64,000 bases of DNA from NCBI RefSeq assembly GCF_014269205.2, contig NZ_JABWRY020000001.1, positions 3,224,001 through 3,288,000 of the forward strand, in the 5' to 3' direction. This document shows, piece after piece, positions 17,077-24,244 of this stretch (its first letter is position 1; each line of letters begins with the position of its first letter). The translations under genes and the position numbers were made by a program. Source of the stretch: Pseudomonas kermanshahensis (GTDB lineage: Bacteria; Pseudomonadota; Gammaproteobacteria; Pseudomonadales; Pseudomonadaceae). Under the pieces are notes generated by a model. That model had not been told where the DNA came from. It made no database searches and saw only the letters and a program-made list of their open reading frames with translations.

Positions 17077-17743
17077 GGCCGGTCTCCTCGATGATCGATG
17101 GCAGACCCAGGCGCTCAAACACGCCAGCCTTGCTCAGCGCCTCGAAACCGAGCCCGATGTTGCCGGCGAACACCTGCGGATGCTGGTCGTAATAGGTTCC
17201 CCAATGGTCCATCTGCTCGCCCAACCGCTCAGGGTCGGCCGCAGCCAGCACCGTAGGCATCAGCCCCAGGCGCTGGAAGCTGTTGATCAGCGTGGCCGCC
17301 CCCGTGAATGCCACCCATTGCAAACCGCGCGTGGCCAGCAGCCAGGTCACGGCAATGATCATGATGCGTGCACTGCCAGCGCTCAGCGAGGCCAGGTTGC
17401 CCACCTCGACCATGCTCTCCCGCGCTAGCGGGTAGCCGGCCACGCGGGAAACCGACGCCTCCAATGGCTCGTCCAGGTATCGCTCGAGAAACAGCGCACC
17501 ACTGCTGGCCGGGCGCATGCCTGCGGCGGCAATCATCCGCCCATGGCTGTCATGCAACGCCAGGAGTTCAGGCAGGTAATGGTGCACATCGGCGTGATGC
17601 ACGCTCTGAAAACACTGGTGAATGAAGTGCTCAAGGTCACGACGCCCTGCATCAGGCTCCAGGTGCAGAGACAGTTGGGCATGGTGGTCGGCGTGGCTGC
17701 CGACGCGCAGTGGGAGCAGGTTGCTCCAGTGTGGCTGGGTCAT
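17066..17743 (-). CDS. Thermostable hemolysin family protein (GNAT-like)
   Basis: Protein of 225 residues of the T_hemolysin family. Start 17743 is preferred to 17788: GGGGGGCG precedes it. Visible family features: YLPELLALHDSHGRMIAAAGMR, LFLERYLDEPLE, and VEVGNLASLSAGSARIMII, with the fold expected to resemble N-acyltransferases and autoinducer synthases. The name hemolysin comes from one early report and is probably misleading. It opens the seven-gene operon, so it may transfer the acyl group made by the ligase. This is inference from fold and context. Confidence 0.82.
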   Translation of the reverse strand: MTQPHWSNLLPLRVGSHADHHAQLSLHLEPDAGRRDLEHFIHQCFQSVHHADVHHYLPELLALHDSHGRMIAAAGMRPASSGALFLERYLDEPLEASVSRVAGYPLARESMVEVGNLASLSAGSARIMIIAVTWLLATRGLQWVAFTGAATLINSFQRLGLMPTVLAAADPERLGEQMDHWGTYYDQHPQVFAGNIGLGFEALSKAGVFERLGLPSIIEETGHAA

Positions 17744-17786
17744 GAAACGCCCCCCGTAGGATCCGATGGCGGCAGTATCAGGGGCC

Positions 17787-17805
17787 AATCTGAAAGGAAT
17801 CTGAA
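17787..17805 (-). promoter_or_regulatory. Direct repeat with 11-bp period in the operon promoter
   Basis: AATCTGAA-AGG-AATCTGAA (plus-strand reading) lies 43 bp upstream of the operon start at 17743. Read on the minus strand it is TTCAGATT-CCT-TTCAGATT. Two tandem half sites one helical turn apart are the typical binding site of OmpR-family regulators; the operon encodes one at 12819. Autoregulation is inferred. Confidence 0.6.
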
Positions 17806-17967
17806 GTCAGCCAATAATTGACAAAAGATCCCTAGCACGCGCAAGGAGGCCCCCGCTGCGGGGCCGATACGGCTGGCAGGAGCACTGCCAGTTCATGTGC
17901 AACACTCAACTACAGAAAAGGTAGCGGCCCCTGGCCTGCTGGTGGAAATGGGCGTGGAGCGAAAGTC

Positions 17968-18105
17968 ATGAATATTCCCCATCCGCTGCTGTTCGCCCTG
18001 CCTGGCAGCCAAGCCTATGCCAATGGCCTAGCGCAACGGCTGTGCTGGACCTTGGCTGCCCATGAAGGACGCGACTATGAGGACGGAGAGCAATGCTCTG
18101 GGTAA
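17968..18105 (+). pseudogene. Remnant of ribose-phosphate pyrophosphokinase (N-terminus only)
   Basis: An open frame of 45 codons begins MNIPHPLLFALPGSQAYANG and continues through GRDYEDGEQ. This matches the N-terminal strand and helix of PRPP synthetases (LFALPGS..Y...LA, then the PDGE region). It stops at 18103, and none of the remaining ~270 residues, including the catalytic loop and PRPP motif, is present. The potassium-channel-like gene begins inside it. PRPP synthetase homologues often accompany universal stress and beta-CASP genes in oxygen-limitation clusters, so this is probably a deletion scar of that cluster. I recognise the match by eye only. Confidence 0.6.
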
Positions 18106-18518
18106 CATTGATCAATACTCTGGTAGTGGTGCTGGTGGTCGTCATCCACTACGAATGCTTGCTGCGCCTGAACGATTGGCTGCCCCGATTGAAGCTGTGG
18201 AGCCGGTTCCGGATCGTCGTCGGCGTATTTGGAGCACTGGTGGCACATGCGCTGGAAGTCTGGTGCTTTGCCCTGGCGTATTACCTGATGGCCAATGCTA
18301 AAGGCTGGGGAACATTGACCGGCAACTTCGACGGCACATTCATGGACTGCGTGTACTTCTCGTTCACCACCTATACCACCATCGGCTTCGGCGACATCGC
18401 CCCCAGCGGCAACCTCAAGTACCTGACAGGCTTGCAGGCGCTCACGGGCCTGGTATTGATCACCTGGACCGCGTCGTTCCTGTTTTTGGAGATGCAGAAA
18501 TACTGGAAGGCCAAGTAG
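18093..18518 (+). CDS. Two-TM ion channel protein (Ion_trans_2)
   Basis: Inner-membrane protein of 141 residues. TM1 at residues 3-22, a re-entrant or second helix at ~43-68, the pore loop with selectivity filter TTYTTIGFGD at ~95-104, and a final helix at ~115-135. TIGFGD is the potassium-selective filter type. No cytoplasmic ligand-binding domain (RCK) is attached. GGAGAG precedes the ATG. It overlaps the end of the PRPP synthetase remnant, so its present promoter may be inherited from that gene. Confidence 0.82.
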   Translation: MLWVTLINTLVVVLVVVIHYECLLRLNDWLPRLKLWSRFRIVVGVFGALVAHALEVWCFALAYYLMANAKGWGTLTGNFDGTFMDCVYFSFTTYTTIGFGDIAPSGNLKYLTGLQALTGLVLITWTASFLFLEMQKYWKAK

Positions 18519-18529
18519 CGACTTTTTCA

Positions 18530-18555
18530 GGCCTCTGGAGGCGCTGTCCAGAGCC
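18530..18555 (+). terminator. Hairpin after the channel gene
   Basis: GGCCTCTGGA and TCCAGAGCC form a stem of 8-9 pairs around a 7-base loop, 12 bp after the stop codon. A run of T (GACTTTTTC) lies before, not after, the stem, so termination on the plus strand is uncertain. The rest of 18556-18765 shows no gene or clear site. Confidence 0.35.
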
Positions 18556-18765
18556 ATCGAGCCACTTCTGGCAGGTCTTCGCGAGGATTCATGGTGGGGA
18601 CCGATGGAGTGCGCCGTTACTGTCCTTGGTAGCTGGCAGCACCACGACCCGGGACCCAGACGATGCAGCGCAGGTCATTCATCGCATTGCCCTGTCCTGA
18701 ATTAAACGCAGCACTACAACACCCGATAGCTTACGCCCGCAGCTCGTGGCTCGGTTGCCAAGCAA

Positions 18766-19449
18766 TCATCGAACAGAATCGCCCTCTGGTTCTTGAGGCG
18801 TAAGGGTTGACGGCCCGCGCGGGGCCTCATCAGGCAGCATGTCCATTTGCTCAAGGCAGCGTCGCTCATCGGCCGGGGTCAACTGCTTGAACGAGCTGAC
18901 TTCCATCAGGGGGGTGTTGAACAGTGCCAGGCGGACCACTCCATTGCGATCAAGAAAGGTTTGCGCCAAGCAACCGCAGATCGGCTTGCCCACCAGTGCG
19001 GCCAAAGGCACGGTTTCGGGCACATCGACCTGTGCCTGCAGATTGGCCTGGCAGCCACTCACGATCCGCTCCACCGATCGACCTGCCAACCACAGCGTGG
19101 CAACACCCAGCAGCGCCATTACAAGTAACATCCCAAGTAGCACGTTCGATTCCTGGGCAACCGACCGGATGAACGCGAGCCGGACCTGCCAGCCTGTGGC
19201 CTGGTCGCTGAAGATGGTCTTGCCGACTGTGCGCCTGACGCCCCGCTGTACAGCCCATCCGGCGGCTGCGCTGAGCAGCAGCAACGCCAGCAGCATGCTC
19301 GGATCGCGCATGGGCAGGCGCCACGTTGGGCCAAGCGCCTGGTAGGCCGATGCCGCCACGACCCACGTGGCAAGTGCCACGAGCCAACCAAAACTGCCCC
19401 GAGGGCGCTTCATCCAGGCCCTGAGCCTGGCCCTGGCTTGCATGTCCAT
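18766..19449 (-). CDS. Hypothetical membrane protein
   Basis: Protein of 227 residues that I do not recognise. GGGAGG lies 6 bp before the ATG. Predicted membrane segments: ~20-38 (FGWLVALATWVVAASAYQAL), ~50-67 (SMLLALLLLSAAAGWAV) and ~102-122 (NVLLGMLLVMALLGVATLW), followed by an extracytoplasmic or cytoplasmic C-terminal domain with three cysteines (VSGCQAN, KPICGCLAQ, ERRCLEQ) and an acidic tail. It is the last gene of the usp-nuclease operon on the minus strand, 18 bp after the beta-CASP gene, so it probably belongs to the same ANR-controlled unit. Confidence 0.65.
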   Translation of the reverse strand: MDMQARARLRAWMKRPRGSFGWLVALATWVVAASAYQALGPTWRLPMRDPSMLLALLLLSAAAGWAVQRGVRRTVGKTIFSDQATGWQVRLAFIRSVAQESNVLLGMLLVMALLGVATLWLAGRSVERIVSGCQANLQAQVDVPETVPLAALVGKPICGCLAQTFLDRNGVVRLALFNTPLMEVSSFKQLTPADERRCLEQMDMLPDEAPRGPSTLTPQEPEGDSVR

Positions 19450-19467
19450 GAAAGCCTCCCGTGCTTG

Positions 19468-20835
19468 TTAGCACACAGCGTCTATGGCAACGGTTTCCTG
19501 GTGTTCGGGCACGGCCACCTGCCAGCCAAGCTCGACGCTGATCCGGCGCCGCAAGGTGTCCGCTGCGTGCGGCTCACCGTGAATCACATAGGTCTGCCGT
19601 GGTGGCCGGGTGAAGCCGCGCAGCCACTCCATGATTTCATCCGCGTCGGCATGGGCCGACAGGTTGTCCATGGCATACACCTGCGCCCGAATAGGTATGT
19701 CCTCGCCTTGCAAGCGCACAGTGCGTGCGCCCGCGACGATATCGGCGCCTCGTGTACCGCCGGCCTGGAAGCCCGAAAACAGGACGCTGTTGCGCGGATT
19801 GGGTGCCAACGCCTTGAGATGATGCAGCACACGACCGCCGGTCGCCATGCCGCTGGCGGCGATGATCACGGCCGGTTCGCGGAGTTGGTCCAAACGCCGG
19901 GACTCATCGACCGTGCGCACGAAGCGCGTGCCGCGGAATACGGCGGCACATTCGTCGCGGCTCAAACGGTGTTCGCTCCTGAACTGCTGGTAAAGGGCGG
20001 TGGCATCCATGGCCATCGGGCTGTTGAGATAGACCGGGATGTCGGGGATCAACCCCTCGCGCTTGAGCGTGTACAGGTAATACATCAACAACTGGGCACG
20101 CCCCACGGCGAACGACGGGACCAAGGTGATGCCGTGGCGCAGGAGCGTCTGGTTGATGACATTGGCCAGGTATTGCTCAGTCGATTCCCGTGGGTGGACA
20201 CGGTCTCCGTAGGTGGATTCTACCAGCAGTACGTCAGCGGTCCTGATCAGTTCGGGCGCGCGCATGATCGGATCCTGTGGCCGCCCCAGGTCGCCAGAGC
20301 ACACCAAGGTTTGCCCATTGACTGTCAGTTGCACGGTCGCTGCGCCCAGGATATGCCCTGCCGTACGCAGCAGAAGCGTCACGCCTTGCGCAATGTCCAG
20401 GTGCTGGTGCAGCGTGACCGGATGAAACAGCTTCAGCACCTGCTTTGCATCCTGCTCGGTATACAGGGGCCGCGCCGGCGAGTGCTTGGAGTATCCATGG
20501 CGATTGGCGTGTTCAGCCTGCTCTTCCTGCAACCGAGCACTGTCGAGCAGGAGGATCTCGGCCAAGGCACAGGTGGCCGGGGTAGCATAGATCGGGCCAT
20601 GGAAGCCTTCACGGACCAACACGGGCAGGTAACCACTATGGTCCAGATGAGCGTGGGTCAGCACCACTGCATCCAGCGAGCGCAAGGCCACGGGCAGCGG
20701 TTCCCAGTTGCGCAGACGCAGTTGTTTGTAGCCTTGAAAAAGCCCGCAATCGATCAACACGCGGGTTGAGCCATGAGCCAGCAGGAACTTGCTGCCAGTA
20801 ACCGTGCTGGTGCCGCCCAGGAACGTCAGTTGCAT
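19468..20835 (-). CDS. Metallo-beta-lactamase/beta-CASP ribonuclease-like protein
   Basis: Protein of 455 residues related to CPSF73/YSH1. Start 20835 is chosen because the fold begins there (MQLTFLGGTSTVTGSK) with GGGAG 9 bp upstream. Zinc motifs: HAHLDHSGYLP, the later His in TAGHILGAA, Asp in CSGDLG, then the beta-CASP insert with PSFAVGRAQ, SGMATGGRVLHHL, and C-terminal SAHADADE and VIHGEP of the RMMBL module. It overlaps the USP gene by 10 bases. Such proteins in Pseudomonas sit in oxygen-limitation/stress clusters; RNA processing is the likely role. Confidence 0.9.
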   Translation of the reverse strand: MQLTFLGGTSTVTGSKFLLAHGSTRVLIDCGLFQGYKQLRLRNWEPLPVALRSLDAVVLTHAHLDHSGYLPVLVREGFHGPIYATPATCALAEILLLDSARLQEEQAEHANRHGYSKHSPARPLYTEQDAKQVLKLFHPVTLHQHLDIAQGVTLLLRTAGHILGAATVQLTVNGQTLVCSGDLGRPQDPIMRAPELIRTADVLLVESTYGDRVHPRESTEQYLANVINQTLLRHGITLVPSFAVGRAQLLMYYLYTLKREGLIPDIPVYLNSPMAMDATALYQQFRSEHRLSRDECAAVFRGTRFVRTVDESRRLDQLREPAVIIAASGMATGGRVLHHLKALAPNPRNSVLFSGFQAGGTRGADIVAGARTVRLQGEDIPIRAQVYAMDNLSAHADADEIMEWLRGFTRPPRQTYVIHGEPHAADTLRRRISVELGWQVAVPEHQETVAIDAVC

Positions 20836-21752
20836 GGCTGCGGCTCCCACGTATCGATCACCTGCGGATGAACGGTCAAGACACTGCACGGTGGTTTACC
20901 GACGATGCGCTCAGTGGTGTCGCCCAGCAGTTTGTCGAGCCCTTTGGGCTGCACCACCCCCATCACCACCACGTCGATGTCGAGTGCGGCCACCTGCTCG
21001 CGAAGGACCGTGACAGGCCCGCCCTCCATGAAGTGACGGCGATCGGTGGGCACGCCTTCGGCATCGGCCAGCGCGTCGAAGGGGGCTTGCAATGCCGTAC
21101 GCATTTCATCGATCCATGCTTGCGTGACGTTCATATCCGAGGTGAAGACACCCGCCAGGTTGTAGGCGCACAACAGGTGCAGTTGACCGTCACACTGCAG
21201 TGCCAACGCTTGCGCAGCCTGGATCAGCCCGCGATTGAACAGCTCCTGGGTACCCGTCTCGTCGTCCCAGGCGGTGTCCACGGCGACCAGTATCCGTCGG
21301 GGCAATGACGGGGCTGCGGTCGGCACAAAGTGCGCTATGCCTTTAACACCACGCATCAGCGCGAAGTCCAGTGGCGTAGCGAACAGGCGTGCCAGGGGCG
21401 GCGTGGCCTCGCTGTCCTTGATCACCATGTCTGGTTGCAGCTCGGCAATGTAGTCGATGGCCTGACTGCGAATATCCTCTGCGCTCAGGCTATCGAACGT
21501 CAGCGCAAGATCACCGTTGGCGTGCCGTGCCATCAGCTGTTCGAGCTGCTCTCGGTAGCGGCTGAATTGGCGCTGGACATCGGCTTCGTTCAGCCGTTCT
21601 TCGCGCAGCAAATGCGTCTCGGTGGGTTCGAACAGGCCCAGCACATGCACGCTGGCACTGCTGACATGGGCAAGGGCCAGAGCCCTGCGCAACGCAGCTG
21701 AATGCGGGTCGATTTCGCGAAGCAACACCAGTAACTGTCGATACTGACCCAT
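20826..21752 (-). CDS. Tandem universal stress protein
   Basis: Cytoplasmic protein of 308 residues with two UspA domains (1-145 and ~152-300). The second domain ends VVMGVVQPKGLDKLLGDTTERI, where the usual ATP-loop G-x2-G-x9-G(S/T) is modified (no clear GSRG). GGGAGG is 7 bp before the ATG. First gene of the usp-beta-CASP-membrane protein operon; the ANR-box-like site at 21818-21831 is centred 72 bp upstream. Confidence 0.9.
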   Translation of the reverse strand: MGQYRQLLVLLREIDPHSAALRRALALAHVSSASVHVLGLFEPTETHLLREERLNEADVQRQFSRYREQLEQLMARHANGDLALTFDSLSAEDIRSQAIDYIAELQPDMVIKDSEATPPLARLFATPLDFALMRGVKGIAHFVPTAAPSLPRRILVAVDTAWDDETGTQELFNRGLIQAAQALALQCDGQLHLLCAYNLAGVFTSDMNVTQAWIDEMRTALQAPFDALADAEGVPTDRRHFMEGGPVTVLREQVAALDIDVVVMGVVQPKGLDKLLGDTTERIVGKPPCSVLTVHPQVIDTWEPQPCN

Positions 21753-21817
21753 GGAAACCTCCCGATAGACGCGGTGGTGGCGATGTTGCGAGCATCGGAA
21801 GTTACGGCCTGCGCTGT

Positions 21818-21831
21818 TTGATACAGATCAG
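21818..21831 (-). promoter_or_regulatory. ANR/FNR box for the USP operon
   Basis: TTGAT-ACAG-ATCAG matches the ANR/FNR consensus TTGATNNNNATCAA at 9 of 10 fixed positions. Its centre lies 72 bp upstream of the USP start at 21752, a distance that fits class II activation with a leader of about 30 bases. Confidence 0.75.
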
Positions 21832-21854
21832 AAATTCGTCACCTGCGCGCAAAA

Positions 21855-21868
21855 TTGACCCAAGTCAG
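21855..21868 (+). promoter_or_regulatory. ANR/FNR-like box for the GNAT gene
   Basis: TTGAC-CCAA-GTCAG matches the ANR consensus at 7 of 10 fixed positions and is itself close to an inverted repeat. Its centre is 72 bp before the GNAT start, mirroring the box that serves the divergent USP operon. Confidence 0.5.
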
Positions 21869-21933
21869 ACCCTGGCGGGCCGTTCACGCTACAACCTTCT
21901 CAGACGCCAGCGGTGGCGTGATCTGGAGGCACT

Positions 21934-22482
21934 ATGAACATGCAGCCACCCCCCTACACAGACGCAAGCGAACACTGGGTCGAAAAACTGGCAGACGGCA
22001 CGCCGGTACTGATCCGCCCCCTGCGCGACGAGGACCATGAGCGGGACAAGCGCTTCCTGAACACCCTGGCTTATGAATCGCGACGCTTCCGGTTCATTGC
22101 CGGGCTCAGCGCTGGCTTGCCCAATCTCGATGAGCAGTTGATGCAGGTCGACTACCACCAATGCATGGCTTACGTCGCACTTGCCCATGTAAATGGACGC
22201 CTGTGTCAGGTGGGTGTCAGCCGTTATGCCGCCATCCCCGGCAGCCGTAATTGCGAATGCGCGCTGGCGGTCAGTGAAGATTGGCAACGCAAGGGCCTCG
22301 GCAAGTTACTGTTGCAACACTTGATCGAGGCAGCCCGACGCAATGGCTTTCAGTGCATGATCTCCCGCGACCTGGCGAACAATTACGCGATGCACCGGCT
22401 GTCCAAGGCGTTAGGATTTGGGGCACGCTACTTGGCAGGCGATGTCAGCGAGATTCTTCACGAACTGGACCTGCAATCGTAA
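21934..22482 (+). CDS. GNAT-family acetyltransferase
   Basis: Protein of 182 residues with a single GNAT domain. N-terminal part: DGTPVLIRPLRDEDHERDKRF; acetyl-CoA loop: VSEDWQRKGLGKLLLQHLIEAA (Q/R-x2-G-x-G/A pattern); late motif: NNYAMHRLSKALGFGARY. It is similar to the acyltransferase domain seen in acetylation-regulated stress systems, but no ATP-grasp domain is attached. GGAGG precedes the ATG. It is divergent from the USP operon and ends at a shared terminator facing the second USP gene. Confidence 0.85.
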   Translation: MNMQPPPYTDASEHWVEKLADGTPVLIRPLRDEDHERDKRFLNTLAYESRRFRFIAGLSAGLPNLDEQLMQVDYHQCMAYVALAHVNGRLCQVGVSRYAAIPGSRNCECALAVSEDWQRKGLGKLLLQHLIEAARRNGFQCMISRDLANNYAMHRLSKALGFGARYLAGDVSEILHELDLQS

Positions 22483-22485
22483 AGA

Positions 22486-22507
22486 ACAAGGCCCTTTCGG
22501 GCCTTGT
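22486..22507. terminator. Bidirectional rho-independent terminator
   Basis: ACAAGGCCC-TTTC-GGGCCTTGT, a perfect 9-bp stem with a 4-base loop, between the convergent GNAT and USP genes, followed by ATTC on one side and TTTACG on the other. Confidence 0.85.
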
Positions 22508-22509
22508 AT

Positions 22510-23436
22510 TCAACCTTGCGAATGCTCCGGAGAAATCACCAGCACGCTGCTGGTCAACCGGTAGAGCATCCGCTCGGCAGTACTGCCGATGAACCAGCCG
22601 ATACCATGGTGGTGATAACTGCCCATTACCAGAACATCGATGTCGTTGTTCTGCATGAACAGCCCCAAAACCTTGGCCGGATCCCCAACCCGCAGGTGTC
22701 GTTGCTCAACCGCGATACCATTGCGCTCGGCGAGCACCTGGAAGGCATCGCTCTGAGCTTCATGCAGCGTGCGCGCCTGGTTGGAATCGAACAGGAATGA
22801 ATGCTCCCGGCTGCCGCCGGCATCCAGGTACATTGAACCGAGGTCATAGGCATACAGCAAGTCGATCCTGGCATTGCACTGCAGCGCGAGCTTTAGCGCT
22901 TCGCTGATGATCTGGTCATTGAACCCCTCGAACTGGTCCTCCGGCCGAGACAGGTCGACTGCCGCCAATATCCGCCTCGGCAGGGCATTGCTGGCCTTGT
23001 GCACAAGGTGCAGCGGGATCCGGGTTTCGCGCAGCAACTGGATGTCCAGTGAGGTGAACATCGCGCGCATCCACCAAGGCTCATGCTCGAACGCCTTGAT
23101 CAGCATGGCAAAGGGCTGTTCGCGCAGGTGTATCAGGATCTCGTCTAGCGGGTGCTGGACCCACACCACTTCGGTGGTCACGGTGACGCCATTGCGGCGC
23201 ATCGGCACCGCTTGGGTTTCGAGCCATTCACGGTGTTGCTGCACATACCCCTCGCGCATGACCGCCAGCGCCTGCTCATTGACCAAGCCCGCGGTGGCCA
23301 GGCCTTCGAGGTAGTCGAAAGCGACAATGTGCAAGGCCATCCCCTTGGCTTTAGCCAGCGCTGCAGCCCGGTCGTAGATCGGTGTCCGGCGCATCAAGGG
23401 CGAGGCGATGAAGAGAAGTCTTTGCGGGTTGGACAT
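22510..23436 (-). CDS. Tandem universal stress protein
   Basis: Cytoplasmic protein of 308 residues with two UspA domains. The C-terminal one is complete for ATP binding: VLVMGSYHHHGIGWFIGSTAERMLYRLTSSVLVI fits G-x2-G-x9-G-(S/T). The N-terminal domain lacks this loop. AGAGGTG precedes the ATG. It is a distant paralogue of the USP at 20826 (same length and layout). A perfect ANR box lies 66 bp upstream (centre). Confidence 0.92.
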   Translation of the reverse strand: MSNPQRLLFIASPLMRRTPIYDRAAALAKAKGMALHIVAFDYLEGLATAGLVNEQALAVMREGYVQQHREWLETQAVPMRRNGVTVTTEVVWVQHPLDEILIHLREQPFAMLIKAFEHEPWWMRAMFTSLDIQLLRETRIPLHLVHKASNALPRRILAAVDLSRPEDQFEGFNDQIISEALKLALQCNARIDLLYAYDLGSMYLDAGGSREHSFLFDSNQARTLHEAQSDAFQVLAERNGIAVEQRHLRVGDPAKVLGLFMQNNDIDVLVMGSYHHHGIGWFIGSTAERMLYRLTSSVLVISPEHSQG

Positions 23437-23495
23437 GGCACACCTCTACATTATTGATGGGCCACTCGATCATCTGCCAACGTCACGCAACGGGC

Positions 23496-23509
23496 TTGAT
23501 GTTTATCAA
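23496..23509 (-). promoter_or_regulatory. Perfect ANR/FNR box for the second USP gene
   Basis: TTGAT-GTTT-ATCAA is an exact match to the ANR/FNR consensus. Its centre lies 66 bp before the USP start at 23436. Confidence 0.85.
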
Positions 23510-23551
23510 CTTCAATGCCCTGACCAACGGCCAGCGCTGCACGCTAGGCAT

Positions 23552-23565
23552 TTGACCCAGATCAA
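23552..23565 (+). promoter_or_regulatory. ANR/FNR box facing the alcohol dehydrogenase remnant
   Basis: TTGAC-CCAG-ATCAA matches the ANR consensus at 9 of 10 positions. Its centre is 75 bp upstream of the remnant's ATG at 23634. The promoter has survived although the gene it served is broken. Confidence 0.75.
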
Positions 23566-23633
23566 TGCTTCGAGGCTTTTTGCGCGCACGCTACCCCTAG
23601 CCAACAATCATCAGTATTGCCCGGAGGCGTGCG

Positions 23634-23920
23634 ATGACCCTCATGAGAGCAGGTTTTTGTCGAGAAGAATCGTATCGTACTGGAGGACAAACCAGTGCCG
23701 GACATCGACCCGCTGGACGCGCTGGTGCGTATTACCACCACCACCCTGTGTGGCACCGACGTGCATATCCTGCGCGGCGAATACCCGGTAGCCAAAGGCT
23801 TGACCGTGGGCCACGAGCCTGTTGGTTACCCACCGTTTTAGTCTCGATGACATCGAGGCCGCTTATGAGTTATTCGCCCATCAGCGCGACGGCGTGATGA
23901 AGGTGGCCATCACCCCCTGA
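23634..23920 (+). pseudogene. Zinc-dependent alcohol dehydrogenase, frameshifted and internally deleted
   Basis: The start codes for MTLMRAG; a one-base loss in the run of T near 23654-23658 shifts frame, and the sequence goes on as FVEKNRIVLEDKPVPD, then TTTTLCGTDVHILRGEYPV and KGLTVGHEPVG, which is the zinc ligand region of medium-chain dehydrogenases (CGTD.H and GHE). Near 23826-23831 it jumps to HRFSLDDIEAAYELFAHQRD and KVAITP, the C-terminal end, in a third frame. About 250 of some 350 residues, including the whole NAD-binding domain, are missing. It cannot make an enzyme. The ancestral gene was probably an ANR-controlled alcohol dehydrogenase of the stress cluster. Confidence 0.85.
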
Positions 23921-23997
23921 CGTCCGCCGTTGCAGGCAGGAAGCCTTCGCTTTGCATCGATAGGCAGTCCTTTGTCTGACAGGCTCTGGAGGTTCCA

Positions 23998-24243
23998 ATG
24001 AACGTCTATGTCGAGGAAATCCCCGAACAGCATCACTGGTGGGTTCACATGGATGACTGGCGGGTGAGTTTCACTAGCCCGCGTGAAGCTGAAGAGTTCG
24101 TGCAACGGCTATCTACCCGGCTGAACGCACCGCACCCGCTGAACATGATTGCTGGCTGGCAACCTCGTGCGGGCTTGACTGAGGGGGATACACCGCTTGG
24201 CAGCCCCGACAACGCAGAGCGCCGATGCGCCAGGGAAGCTTGA
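23998..24243 (+). CDS. Small conserved-looking protein upstream of the anr paralogue
   Basis: Protein of 81 residues, not recognised. It begins MNVYVEEIPEQHHWWVHMDD, is rich in Trp, His and Glu, has no signal peptide or membrane span, and has a long charged C-terminal tail. GGAGG is 5 bp before the ATG and it ends one base before the regulator's ATG, so the two genes are cotranslated. That placing, and the good ribosome site, support a real gene. A role in tuning or assembling the regulator is possible but only inferred. Confidence 0.65.
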   Translation: MNVYVEEIPEQHHWWVHMDDWRVSFTSPREAEEFVQRLSTRLNAPHPLNMIAGWQPRAGLTEGDTPLGSPDNAERRCAREA

Positions 24244-24244
24244 C

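Noticed and set aside
17817..17832. TTGACAAAAGATCC as another ANR box
   Set aside because: Second half GATCC does not match ATCAA and the palindrome is lost; AT-rich promoter sequence explains it.
19438..20769. 443-codon plus-strand frame opposite the beta-CASP gene
   Set aside because: The minus-strand frame carries all zinc motifs of the family; the plus frame has none and no ribosome site.
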